From a virus, in the IMG/VR virus record IMGVR_UViG_3300032288_001608, positions 1 through 34,061 of that record: a DNA stretch of 34,061 nucleotides; one strand, given 5' to 3'. The notes under the pieces are model-generated. The model saw only the letters and a list, made by a program, of their open reading frames with translations, was not told the DNA's origin and searched no databases. Within the stretch, counting starts at the first letter, position 1; every line of letters starts with the position of its first letter. Below, in pieces: positions 1-6,207 of this stretch. Both the position numbers and the translations under genes were made by a program.

Positions 1-123
1 TACTTGTGATGCTTTATAGTTACAATAAAGACATTTGTGGTTATCACGATCAAGTACTTCTTGCCTTTTAATTTTCCATTCCTCACTTTTTAAATAATCA
101 TTATAAGTTCCATAAAGTTCGAA
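1..123. repeat. Terminal duplication (left copy) marking a circular assembly
   Basis: These 123 bases are identical to the last 123 bases of the window. A perfect end overlap of this size, lying inside a coding sequence, is what an assembler leaves when it closes a circular or circularly permuted molecule. After removing one copy the unit length is 33,938 bp. A true short terminal repeat is an alternative, but reading across the join restores an intact HNH gene, which favours circular closure. Confidence 0.93.
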
Positions 124-492
124 TAGCTTCTCAAATGAGTCATTAACTCTCTCAACAACTTGTTGTCTAATTTCCCCAATATGCTCATAGGCAATAGCAA
201 GGTTATTTTGCCGCCATTGTTGATTGATTTCATTTTGTGTATAGCTGATAATTGGTAGAGCCTTACCACTTCTTTTAACTGGTGATTTAGATAAATTGCA
301 ATTCTTACAAATCGCAACTTCTCTAAGATGCCCACGCACATTTTCCTTTAGCACAAAATAATAATCTGGTTCATTACAACAATTACTAATGCCTCCTTTA
401 TCTAAATGCCCACAATTATAACATAAATAATGGGTCTTATTATTTATAAGCATTTCCTCAAGATTAGTAGAACAACAAACTTCACAATTCAT
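1..492 (-). CDS. HNH endonuclease, N-terminal 164 codons (split by the window edge)
   Basis: Reading starts at ATG 492 and is open to base 1; it continues in frame at 33938 on the circular molecule, giving a 195-residue protein. The N-terminal third is rich in paired cysteines (CEVC at 3-6, CYNC at 24-27, CC at 38-39, CKNC at 62-65), which suggests zinc ribbons. A helical middle follows (about 85-140), then the start of an HNH core with DRDNHKCLYC at 148-157. Phage HNH proteins nick or cut DNA, often near packaging genes or as homing-type enzymes; the role here is not known. It sits directly downstream of the VRR-NUC gene (2-base gap) in the replication operon. The A/T-rich leader has no Shine-Dalgarno motif. 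Confidence 0.85.
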   Translation of the reverse strand, partial: MNCEVCCSTNLEEMLINNKTHYLCYNCGHLDKGGISNCCNEPDYYFVLKENVRGHLREVAICKNCNLSKSPVKRSGKALPIISYTQNEINQQWRQNNLAIAYEHIGEIRQQVVERVNDSFEKLFELYGTYNDYLKSEEWKIKRQEVLDRDNHKCLYCNYKASQV

Positions 493-494
493 AA

Positions 495-767
495 TTAATA
501 TGTTTTATGACAATAAACATCTACATCTTCTATCGACCTTACTACTCTACTATGTACCTTATGACTATTTAAAACCTTCATCACATAATCTTGCAGTGGT
601 GCAACAACACCGACATCGGTCTTAACTTCAAGGAATATCACCACTCCCTTGCGAATGCACATAAGGTCGGGGATGCCATTCATAGATGAACTAATAATCT
701 TCACCACCAACCATCCATGCTTGGTGAGGCGGTTTTTAATTTGTGTTTGGAGTTGTGATTCTTTCAT
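495..767 (-). CDS. VRR-NUC domain nuclease
   Basis: A 90-residue protein that is essentially a bare VRR-NUC domain of the PD-(D/E)XK superfamily. The catalytic pattern is visible: an early acidic residue (E3), GIPD at 31-34, FLEVKT with E47 and K49, and a following Gln (Q59). Free-standing phage VRR-NUC proteins are structure-specific nucleases commonly encoded beside SNF2-type helicases and are thought to act on branched replication or recombination intermediates. Its start overlaps the stop of the glycosyltransferase gene by four bases (ATGA), showing tight operon packing. The SNF2-type helicase is four genes upstream in the same operon. The fold call is firm; the substrate is inferred. Confidence 0.9.
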   Translation of the reverse strand: MKESQLQTQIKNRLTKHGWLVVKIISSSMNGIPDLMCIRKGVVIFLEVKTDVGVVAPLQDYVMKVLNSHKVHSRVVRSIEDVDVYCHKTY

Positions 768-1594
768 ATCTTCTTATATTTTTCATTTAAAATCATAGGG
801 GTAGTATTTACCCATTTTATTTGGTGATGTATTCGTGGGAATTTAGTATTCATCATTTTAATTTTTGTTGCACTTGGGTGGTACATTATAGTATAAAATG
901 ATTTTACATAAGTACCTGATAAATTATATGAATCAGTCATTCCACCACTTGTGCTTTGCGTATCTCCTTGACTAAGATTTATATTAGTAAAAGTTAAAAA
1001 CAAATCACCTTTTGTACCTAGAGTAGTATAAGTGTTTACATCCTCATTTAATTGACCAACAAACCAAAATCTTCTATTAATTGAGCAAATAAAACTATTC
1101 ATACATTTTCTTTTTAGTTTTATGCCACTAAAACCTCCTATGTGATCGCCACCTTGTGAAAATGCTAAAGATTTGCAATTAATTTTTTTATAATAATTTA
1201 AAACTATATCAAATACTTTATCCAAATTATTTATTTTTCTTTCACCTTCTATATATCTAAATCCAAGTGAATAATAATCATCATCTAATACTATAAAATA
1301 TTCATAACCTAATTCTTTTGCTAAATCAAAACAAGCATTTCTTGCGTGTGTTGTTGTTCTTCTATTATTAAAATTGTTACCTTCATCGGTTTGGTCAGCA
1401 ATTTTCTTTTTATCAAAAACAACTACATTATCTTGACCAAAATTTTTTATGTACTCATTGATAGTTTTATCTTCATTATCTAATACAAAATAAACTTTTT
1501 TAGTATAACCCCTTGCTCTTAAAAGTTTTAATGTTTTTATACTATTTGGTCTACCATTTGATATTATAAAAACTACAAAATTATTGTTCTCCAT
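764..1594 (-). CDS. TET-associated-type glycosyltransferase (TAGT-like), GT-A fold
   Basis: A 276-residue protein whose layout matches my recollection of the TAGT family: SNGRP near the N-terminus (12-16), LDNEDKT (38-44), HARNA (83-87), the metal/nucleotide-binding LDDDY (103-107), SQGGD followed by HIGG (146-154), and later NEDVNTYTTLG and TYVKSFYTIM blocks. TAGT enzymes were described in phage DNA hypermodification clusters, where they add sugars to hydroxymethylated pyrimidines. No TET/JBP oxygenase, hydroxymethylase or thymidylate-type enzyme is visible in this genome, so the acceptor is unclear: a host-made base, an unrecognised phage product, or a different molecule. It overlaps its upstream neighbour by 14 bases and the VRR-NUC gene by four. 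Glycosyltransferase fold is confident, family probable, acceptor unknown. Confidence 0.75.
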   Translation of the reverse strand: MENNNFVVFIISNGRPNSIKTLKLLRARGYTKKVYFVLDNEDKTINEYIKNFGQDNVVVFDKKKIADQTDEGNNFNNRRTTTHARNACFDLAKELGYEYFIVLDDDYYSLGFRYIEGERKINNLDKVFDIVLNYYKKINCKSLAFSQGGDHIGGFSGIKLKRKCMNSFICSINRRFWFVGQLNEDVNTYTTLGTKGDLFLTFTNINLSQGDTQSTSGGMTDSYNLSGTYVKSFYTIMYHPSATKIKMMNTKFPRIHHQIKWVNTTPMILNEKYKKI

Positions 1595-1982
1595 ATTCTT
1601 CTAAATATTGTTTTCTAATATCATCACATAATTGAACATATCCATATTCAATAGCTTTTTCAAAGTCTATTATAACTAATGCACTTCTCTCCATAAAGTG
1701 TTGCATTTCTTTGCTTGAATTTGCGTAATAATCGGCAATCTTTTCATAATTAAATACATTATGCCTTCTTGCAGCATCAAGTAAAAACATCTTCTCATCA
1801 TAGTCCAAGTTTGATGCTTCTATTTCTTTTATTAGCCTATGTGTTTTTGATTTATCACATAACTCAAGAATGTGTGGTTTTTTATTTTTAGGTTCGTAGA
1901 TCGGTGATTCAATTTTTAATGAATACTTTTGATCTTCTTGCTTTGGTGCAAATTCTTGCCCAAATAAATTTACTTGTTTCAT
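1581..1982 (-). CDS. Conserved phage protein paired with the TAGT-like gene
   Basis: A 133-residue soluble protein with no signal peptide or membrane segment. The body is alpha-helical with a highly conserved-looking core (HNVFNYEKIADYYA, then MERSALVIIDFEKAI). I recall similar proteins beside modification-type glycosyltransferase genes in other phages, but I do not know a function. The last codons overlap the TAGT-like gene by 14 bases, so the two are probably translated together and may act together. The PIYEPK and KPHILEL segments suggest a short flexible N-terminal arm followed by a compact domain. The functional link to base modification is inference from position only. Confidence 0.75.
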   Translation of the reverse strand: MKQVNLFGQEFAPKQEDQKYSLKIESPIYEPKNKKPHILELCDKSKTHRLIKEIEASNLDYDEKMFLLDAARRHNVFNYEKIADYYANSSKEMQHFMERSALVIIDFEKAIEYGYVQLCDDIRKQYLEEYGEQ

Positions 1983-1983
1983 A

Positions 1984-2403
1984 TTATTTTATTTGCAACC
2001 ATCCTTGGTCAACGTGAAAAATTAATTCTATTGGTTGGATAAGCCCACCTTTTACCTCCAAATCAAAATCAATCTCTGGGATTGTGTTGTTGTGTGTTGA
2101 AAAAGGCACAGATCCATACAACGTGTCGGCATCATCATAACACACCCATCTAACCTTTAGCATTGCAATCTCATCTTGGTTAAGTTCATCTAAGGGTATT
2201 TGAAAATTTACGAAGAATGATGTTTGCAAATGCCCTACCTCAAAATATGCTTGTTGGTGATTGTGTTGGTAGTCGCTATACCAGAATATCCTCAAATCCT
2301 CTACCTCGGCTCGAATCTCATAAGAATCATCCGACAATCCTAAATACTTAGGCAAGTAGGCAATCGTGCAGTCAAGTTTCTTAGTCAAGTGTTGTTGTTG
2401 CAT
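1984..2403 (-). CDS. Hypothetical protein
   Basis: A 139-residue acidic, soluble protein without recognisable motif. It has alternating hydrophobic residues typical of beta structure (IRAEVEDLRIFWY, FFVNFQIPL, PEIDFDLEV) and ends with an aromatic strand (GWLQIK). It lies between the helicase gene (3-base gap) and the TAGT-partner gene (1-base gap), so it is co-transcribed with the replication genes. I do not recognise it and assign no function. Confidence 0.7.
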   Translation of the reverse strand: MQQQHLTKKLDCTIAYLPKYLGLSDDSYEIRAEVEDLRIFWYSDYQHNHQQAYFEVGHLQTSFFVNFQIPLDELNQDEIAMLKVRWVCYDDADTLYGSVPFSTHNNTIPEIDFDLEVKGGLIQPIELIFHVDQGWLQIK

Positions 2404-2406
2404 AGT

Positions 2407-3639
2407 TTAAAGTTTAAAATCTTTACGAAAATAGTCTAAAGTGTAGTCTTTTTTATCCATTACGGCTTTATATATTTTATCCTCTATCCCTCCCTCACTA
2501 AATACCCAGTAAATTTGCGCTTCCTTAACCCTATCCTTGGTTTGTATCCTTGCCCTACTTTGCCAGTAACTTGTCGCACTAAAATCAATATTATAAAACA
2601 CCAGTGCATCAGCCGTGCTTAGATTTACACCCTCTCTCCCACTCACTATCTGCGATATAAAGCATCCTTCACGTGCATTGTTAAACTCAGTGGGATCCTC
2701 ATAGCATTTCCCCATCACCCATTTAATTGCCATTTGCTCGGCTGCGAATTTATAAAATATTGCAATCTTTTTGCCTTTAAAATAATCCCTAATAAATTCA
2801 GCCTTTGTATAGTCAAACACCTTTCCTTCTCTCACTGGTGCATCAATTATTACCGATCCGCTATAAATTTGATGTAGCTTGTTCATTAGCTTTACTGCTG
2901 TATCACCAAGCACACTCTTGCCTTCTTTATTAGTTATTACTTTGTCTATACGAAGTCTTTCAGAAAACTTATAGGTTGTATCCTCCATCTTAACGTATAA
3001 AACATTCTCCTTCACAAGTTCCGTGAACCCAGCTTCCTCTTGCGTATAGGCAAGGAATAAATGACCCGTCTCCTTTTCAATGAGTTCTTTCTTCGCAAAT
3101 GAGTAGTCATTAATCTGCTTACCATACAAATATTTTTTGCGTATTTCAACGTAATCTCTTGCCCAGGAATAGAAATTCTTGTAATCTTTAAAAGGACTAA
3201 AAGCCGATACCCACATCTGATGATATAACTGCGAGAAACTTTCTGGCGAAGGTGTCCCCGATAAATAGATAATTGGCTTTCCATTGCAAATACGTTTTAA
3301 TTCTTTTGCTCTTAAAGATGGTGTTGGGAATGCTCCAAGGCTATGCGCTTCATCTATAATGACAAGATCATAATCAGTACCAACATTATGCAACTGCTCA
3401 TAATTTGTTACATAAATCTCCAAATCAAACCCCATCTTCTTGCCTTGTGCGATAATGTCATCAATGGCTTTCTTCTTAGTCACAAACAACACTTTCTTAG
3501 CACCAAACTTATGTGCCGTAGCAAAGGCGGTAAGTGTCTTTCCTACTCTTGGTTCTAATGCAAGGTAAACCAGTCGGTATTGATTGAGTATAGAAGTTGC
3601 CTTATCTGACAACTCTATTTGGTAGTCTCTTAGTTGCAA
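2407..3639 (-). CDS. SNF2/DEAD-type superfamily 2 helicase
   Basis: A 410-residue SF2 ATPase of the compact phage SNF2-like type. Motifs in order: LRDYQ (3-7), Walker A-like EPRVGKT (29-35), TNYEQL (78-83), DEAH box (96-99), SGTP motif III (127-130), then in the second RecA lobe SGREGVNLSTA (motif V) and QSRARIQ (motif VI). It would translocate on DNA and remodel it during replication or recombination, and phages often encode it near VRR-NUC as here. The start is TTG at 3639; a stop lies only five codons upstream in the same frame and no ATG is available, so TTG is the best choice. It overlaps the small membrane-protein gene upstream by ten bases. Confidence 0.92.
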   Translation of the reverse strand: MQLRDYQIELSDKATSILNQYRLVYLALEPRVGKTLTAFATAHKFGAKKVLFVTKKKAIDDIIAQGKKMGFDLEIYVTNYEQLHNVGTDYDLVIIDEAHSLGAFPTPSLRAKELKRICNGKPIIYLSGTPSPESFSQLYHQMWVSAFSPFKDYKNFYSWARDYVEIRKKYLYGKQINDYSFAKKELIEKETGHLFLAYTQEEAGFTELVKENVLYVKMEDTTYKFSERLRIDKVITNKEGKSVLGDTAVKLMNKLHQIYSGSVIIDAPVREGKVFDYTKAEFIRDYFKGKKIAIFYKFAAEQMAIKWVMGKCYEDPTEFNNAREGCFISQIVSGREGVNLSTADALVFYNIDFSATSYWQSRARIQTKDRVKEAQIYWVFSEGGIEDKIYKAVMDKKDYTLDYFRKDFKL

Positions 3640-3731
3640 TTTGTAAAGAATTTAATAATGCCATATAAAAAGAAAAACCAAAATAAAATCGTGATAACGA
3701 TGATAAATATGAATGCTATTAATCGTTTCAT
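3630..3731 (-). CDS. Small single-span membrane protein
   Basis: A 33-codon reading frame beginning MKRLIAF and carrying an almost unbroken hydrophobic, aromatic-rich stretch (about residues 4-29) before FFTNCN. It starts with an ATGA overlap on the stop of the gene at 3728-3940 and overlaps the helicase start by ten bases, exactly the spacing used elsewhere in this operon. It would be an inner-membrane peptide, with a KR pair before the segment predicting the N-terminus in the cytoplasm. Function unknown. A chance frame is possible given its length, but the start overlap and the composition argue for a real gene. Confidence 0.55.
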   Translation of the reverse strand: MKRLIAFIFIIVITILFWFFFLYGIIKFFTNCN

Positions 3732-3940
3732 TTCAATTCATCCTTTAGTTTCATTAAATAAAGTGCGTGATCAAGTGATTCCTCTATTGCGTGGTCAATC
3801 CATTGCTTAACCTCTAAGTCAGTTCTATCTAATGTTGTCCCATACTTGCGAATCCCAGTCTCTGAGCGAGAGCGGAGTAGATGTGCAATGCGATATACTA
3901 CGGTATCTTTGTTGTCGATGGTAATGAAGTCGTGACTCAT
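3728..3940 (-). CDS. Small MazG-like or structural hypothetical protein
   Basis: A 70-residue helical protein with the pattern RKYGTTLDRTDL, then WIDHAIEESLDHALYLMKL. This resembles short conserved phage proteins sometimes likened to MazG-type nucleotide pyrophosphohydrolases because of the EExxD-like segment (EESLD, about 53-57), but the second metal-binding helix of true MazG is not visible. It overlaps the RecB-like nuclease gene by four bases (ATGA) and the small membrane-protein gene by three. A role in nucleotide metabolism is possible and unproven. Confidence 0.65.
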   Translation of the reverse strand: MSHDFITIDNKDTVVYRIAHLLRSRSETGIRKYGTTLDRTDLEVKQWIDHAIEESLDHALYLMKLKDELK

Positions 3941-4689
3941 TTCTTATGTTTTAAAGTGTAAGATAATTGTCTTGGTTTGGTTGTCTCGTTCATATAAAGC
4001 CAAAGTTGGTGGGTGGCTTGGAATAGTGTCCAATAGCTTAACACCTCACTAATAGGCTTGGTGATTAGTTGCCATCCTATTCCTTGTATTGCACCACCTT
4101 TTCCAGTGGTTCTTGTCTTGGCATTTAGCCATAAGATCCCTACTTCATCAATGCTTTTAACATCCGTTGCAATCTCACTAAGCAATTCGTAATAGGCTGA
4201 TAATTGCAACCAGTAGCTATCTTGCACACTATTTGATGTCTTGATGTCAAGTAGTATGCGTTTGCCATTTAGAGTTACCACCCTATCCAAAGTCCCAGCA
4301 AATCCTAATTTCTCACTCACAAAATGCGCCTCCATCATTTCGATGCTTGGCTTGTGGGTAGTGCAGAAATCAACATACCTTTCAAACATTGCCCATTCAA
4401 TATTTTTGTAAGCTGGGAACCCATTATGGTCTAAATAAGACACTTCCTCCCCATCATCATACCTCTCGGTCAATGTGTGTACGTTAGAGCCTCTACGACC
4501 AGCTTCATCACGAATGGTATCGGCATCGCCTCCATTCTCCTTGAGCCATTGGTAAAATTGCGCTCCTTTTGGAAAACACTCTAATATAGTCGTGACTGAT
4601 GGGACATAACCACCAGATTGGGTGGCATAAAAACGTGAGTCAATAAATTCAATGCGATTTTTGTTTAAGTCAACATTATAACTCTTCAT
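3937..4689 (-). CDS. RecB/Cas4-like PD-(D/E)XK exonuclease
   Basis: A 250-residue protein with the RecB-family nuclease arrangement: a helical N-terminal part with RRGSNVH (H71), then GTLDR (D135), LLDIKTS (D148, K150) and the QLSAYY motif (Q162, Y166) that typifies RecB nucleases. Such phage enzymes degrade or trim DNA ends in recombination or replication. No Cas4-type iron-sulphur cysteine set is seen: the only cysteines are C38 and C109. It is the first gene after the 291-base gap that follows the SSB-like gene, and overlaps the next gene by four bases. The nuclease fold is confident; the exact activity is inferred. Confidence 0.85.
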   Translation of the reverse strand: MKSYNVDLNKNRIEFIDSRFYATQSGGYVPSVTTILECFPKGAQFYQWLKENGGDADTIRDEAGRRGSNVHTLTERYDDGEEVSYLDHNGFPAYKNIEWAMFERYVDFCTTHKPSIEMMEAHFVSEKLGFAGTLDRVVTLNGKRILLDIKTSNSVQDSYWLQLSAYYELLSEIATDVKSIDEVGILWLNAKTRTTGKGGAIQGIGWQLITKPISEVLSYWTLFQATHQLWLYMNETTKPRQLSYTLKHKK

Positions 4690-4709
4690 AGTTTTAAGTT
4701 TTTATAATT

Positions 4710-4725
4710 GCTTGTCTTTCCAAGC
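4710..4725 (-). promoter_or_regulatory. Small hairpin in the leader of the RecB-like nuclease gene
   Basis: GCTTG and CAAGC (five-base stem, six-base loop) lie 21 bases before the start codon of the nuclease gene and are followed by an A/T-rich leader. This may shape the mRNA leader or mark a transcript end. No convincing promoter was found between it and the three-way-junction element. Confidence 0.3.
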
Positions 4726-4896
4726 AGTCATCACTTAACTTGCAGTGAGCCGTGTTCCCTTTTCTTCAGAGACCAATAGCACCCATTTAAACTCTGGGTA
4801 CACCGAGTAAAATTTTAAAAAAGACCCCAATGTAGAAACATCAGGTCGTATGCTACACTAATGAAAAACACAGTTATTTAAAAAATCATTAATTTG

Positions 4897-4910
4897 CTCA
4901 ACTTGTTGAG
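4897..4910. promoter_or_regulatory. Perfect 14-base palindrome CTCAACTTGTTGAG
   Basis: A perfect palindrome directly next to the A8/T8 run that follows the three-way-junction RNA. It could be an operator for a dimeric regulator such as the XRE protein encoded about 1 kb upstream, or an additional RNA hairpin. No second copy was noticed elsewhere. Confidence 0.4.
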
Positions 4911-4911
4911 T

Positions 4912-4961
4912 AAAAAAAATGGGGTGAGATCCTATCTCCAAATGCGCTCTTGCGCAACCCC
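4912..4961 (-). terminator. Three-way-junction RNA followed by a U8 run (terminator or structured RNA)
   Basis: On the minus strand GGGGT (4961-4957) pairs with ACCCC (4925-4921) to close two inner hairpins: TGCGC-AAGA-GCGCA (4956-4943) and GAGAT-AGG-ATCTC (4938-4926). Each inner hairpin abuts the closing stem with no unpaired base; the only linker is TTTG (4942-4939). One A and then eight Ts follow (4920-4912). This starts 20 bases after the stop of the SSB-like gene. It could end transcription of that gene or be a small stable RNA. Pairing is seen directly; function is inferred. Confidence 0.6.
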
Positions 4962-4980
4962 CGTACAAACCATCTATACA

Positions 4981-5565
4981 CTAAAACGGTGTATCTTCTC
5001 CCTCGGTTACATCTGAGAGGGTGGGTTTAATCTTAGGTAAGATAGATAATTTCACAAAATCCTCCAAATATTCTAACCTATTGGTAGAATCCCAAGTCTC
5101 CTTACCTTTTACCTTTATTTTCTGCAAGTCTGGTAATTCCTTTGGATCAGCTTTTGTCCAGTAATGCTTGAGTCCGTTCCCATTTTGCGAAATGAAAAGA
5201 ACACTTTGCTTCTTATCACCTTCAACAATTAGCTTTGGTGACAATGTTAGTGTTTCGGTCAAATCTGCGTTTGGTAATGCCTTCAAAAATGACATAGCAT
5301 AGCCGCTATCGTACTTACATTCAAGATTATAGTAGACACTATCATCTTTAATAGTAATCACCCAAAACTTACCATACTCACTTTCCTTAGTCTTTAGGTC
5401 GGTTAGCCATCCACTAAGTGAGTCATAAAACTCCTCGTGGACTTCACGACCCATTTTGTTAACTCTACTTACTGACTTCTCGGTTGGAGATGCGAACTGG
5501 CGCACAAGTTTACCATTAGTAATTGATAAAAACACTCCTTTGCTTTGACTTTGATTTAGTCCCAT
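4981..5565 (-). CDS. Single-stranded-DNA-binding-like protein with acidic C-terminal tail
   Basis: A 194-residue protein with a beta-rich middle (for example KFWVITIKDDSVYYNLECKY) compatible with an OB fold, ending in an acidic tail EGEDTPF. A disordered acidic tail ending in Pro-Phe is the hallmark of bacterial and phage SSB proteins, where it docks replication and repair partners. The gene sits among replication genes, upstream of a RecB-like nuclease, which fits. The first residues (MGLNQSQSKG) look flexible. I did not identify a standard SSB motif set, so this is an SSB-like functional analogue by tail, size and context rather than by family match. The stop is TAG, followed by a structured RNA. 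Confidence 0.6.
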   Translation of the reverse strand: MGLNQSQSKGVFLSITNGKLVRQFASPTEKSVSRVNKMGREVHEEFYDSLSGWLTDLKTKESEYGKFWVITIKDDSVYYNLECKYDSGYAMSFLKALPNADLTETLTLSPKLIVEGDKKQSVLFISQNGNGLKHYWTKADPKELPDLQKIKVKGKETWDSTNRLEYLEDFVKLSILPKIKPTLSDVTEGEDTPF

Positions 5566-5567
5566 TT

Positions 5568-5903
5568 TTACTTTGTTTTATGGTTATGAAAATAATTAAT
5601 CTTTGCATTATACTTGTCAATTAACTGAGTCATTTTCTCATCATAGGTATAGTTCATAAATAGCCTATGATATTTCTCATTTAATTGATTTAATCTTTGA
5701 AACACCACTCTTGCATTGCCTTCGGTCATATCATTAATATCTTGTAACATCTCATTATACTCTACCCAAAATTCCGCTGGGATGATATACTTTGTATTGG
5801 TATGCTTACGTTTAACCTTCTTGGGTAAGTCCCATTGTGCTGGGAGTAATATCACTGATAATGTAATCAATGTTACTATTATGATTCCTACTATCATATA
5901 CAA
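5568..5903 (-). CDS. Membrane-anchored hypothetical protein
   Basis: A 111-residue protein with one strong N-terminal transmembrane segment (about residues 3-22, MIVGIIIVTLITLSVILLP) followed by a basic stretch (KKVKRKH) and a helical, probably coiled-coil cytoplasmic domain (about 45-105). The basic residues after the segment predict the C-terminal domain in the cytoplasm. Its first 92 bases overlap the 3' end of the XRE regulator gene in another frame, unusually long for this genome; a later start (M3) is possible but does not remove the overlap. Function unknown. Confidence 0.65.
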   Translation of the reverse strand: MYMIVGIIIVTLITLSVILLPAQWDLPKKVKRKHTNTKYIIPAEFWVEYNEMLQDINDMTEGNARVVFQRLNQLNEKYHRLFMNYTYDEKMTQLIDKYNAKINYFHNHKTK

Positions 5904-6063
5904 GTTTAAGTGTGTTAAATAGTTTAGTCATAGTCTTGTGTAGGACATCACCGCTTTTCTCTGCACGATTCACAGTTGCCAATGACACACCACTCATCTT
6001 TGCCAACTCATCTTGCGTGATGTCCAAACTTCGCCTTAATGCTCTAAGTTTTTCTTTAGTCAT
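5812..6063 (-). CDS. XRE-family helix-turn-helix regulator
   Basis: From ATG 6063 the frame gives 83 residues: MTKEKLRALRRSLDITQDELAKMSGVSLATVNRAEKSG contains a clear XRE helix-turn-helix (about residues 14-36), then a short tail. The frame is open further upstream to 6195, but that extension is low-quality and shadows a small membrane-protein gene, so 6063 is preferred. It is the only obvious DNA-binding regulator in the genome and probably controls the early operon in which it lies. Its last 92 bases overlap the downstream membrane-protein gene, so its true end could be functionally shorter. Confidence 0.75.
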   Translation of the reverse strand: MTKEKLRALRRSLDITQDELAKMSGVSLATVNRAEKSGDVLHKTMTKLFNTLKLVYDSRNHNSNIDYIISDITPSTMGLTQEG

Positions 6064-6068
6064 AAAAT

Positions 6069-6167
6069 TTAAATAAAATTGTGAAGGAATAATGCAACCA
6101 AAATGATGATAGTGATTGCAATGTAAGATTGGTTTTTCGTGAGGGAATCTTTTTCGTAGTTGTTCAT
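6069..6167 (-). CDS. Small single-span membrane protein
   Basis: A 32-codon frame, MNNYEKDSLTKNQSY followed by a hydrophobic segment (about residues 16-32, IAITIIILVALFLHNFI). It ends five bases before the start of the XRE gene and begins 41 bases after the end of the preceding gene. Composition and placement resemble the other small membrane gene at 3630-3731. The function is unknown, and it might be a host-takeover or lysis-timing peptide; that is speculation. Being short, it could be chance. Confidence 0.5.
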   Translation of the reverse strand: MNNYEKDSLTKNQSYIAITIIILVALFLHNFI

Positions 6168-6207
6168 TGTGTTGGCAGTTGTTAAGATGCTGCACCCCTT
6201 TTTTAGT

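Larger units (their letters stand above)
4735..4980 (-). pseudogene. Possible decayed or amber-interrupted reading frame after the SSB-like gene
   Basis: Directly after the TAG stop of the SSB-like gene, and in the same frame, about 40 sense codons run to a second TAG (4858-4860), then another 40 codons to TAA at 4735-4737. The downstream half reads like protein (for example RPDVSTLGSFLKFY and PEFKWVLLVSEE) but lacks a usual start codon. It could be a remnant gene, amber read-through sequence, or chance. TAG is a genuine stop elsewhere in this genome (for example at 7204), so general recoding is unlikely. The first half also encodes the three-way-junction RNA, so the open frame may be a by-product. 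Confidence 0.2.

Noticed and set aside
90-341. Open frame of 83 codons on the minus strand at the window start
   Set aside because: It is a shadow of the HNH gene, which uses another frame and is completed across the circular join with all zinc and His residues intact.
3012-3284. 90-codon minus-strand frame within the helicase gene
   Set aside because: It lies entirely within the helicase gene in another frame, with basic low-quality sequence and no motif.
4981-5565. Genome-wide TAG recoding to explain the in-frame continuation after the SSB-like gene
   Set aside because: TAG works as a normal stop at other gene ends (for example 7204 and the HNH gene), with the next gene starting immediately, and no suppressor tRNA was recognised.
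6064-6195. Upstream extension of the XRE regulator to an earlier start at 6195
   Set aside because: The extension (His/Asn-rich, no fold) is a shadow of the small membrane-protein gene; the ATG at 6063 begins directly at the helix-turn-helix domain.
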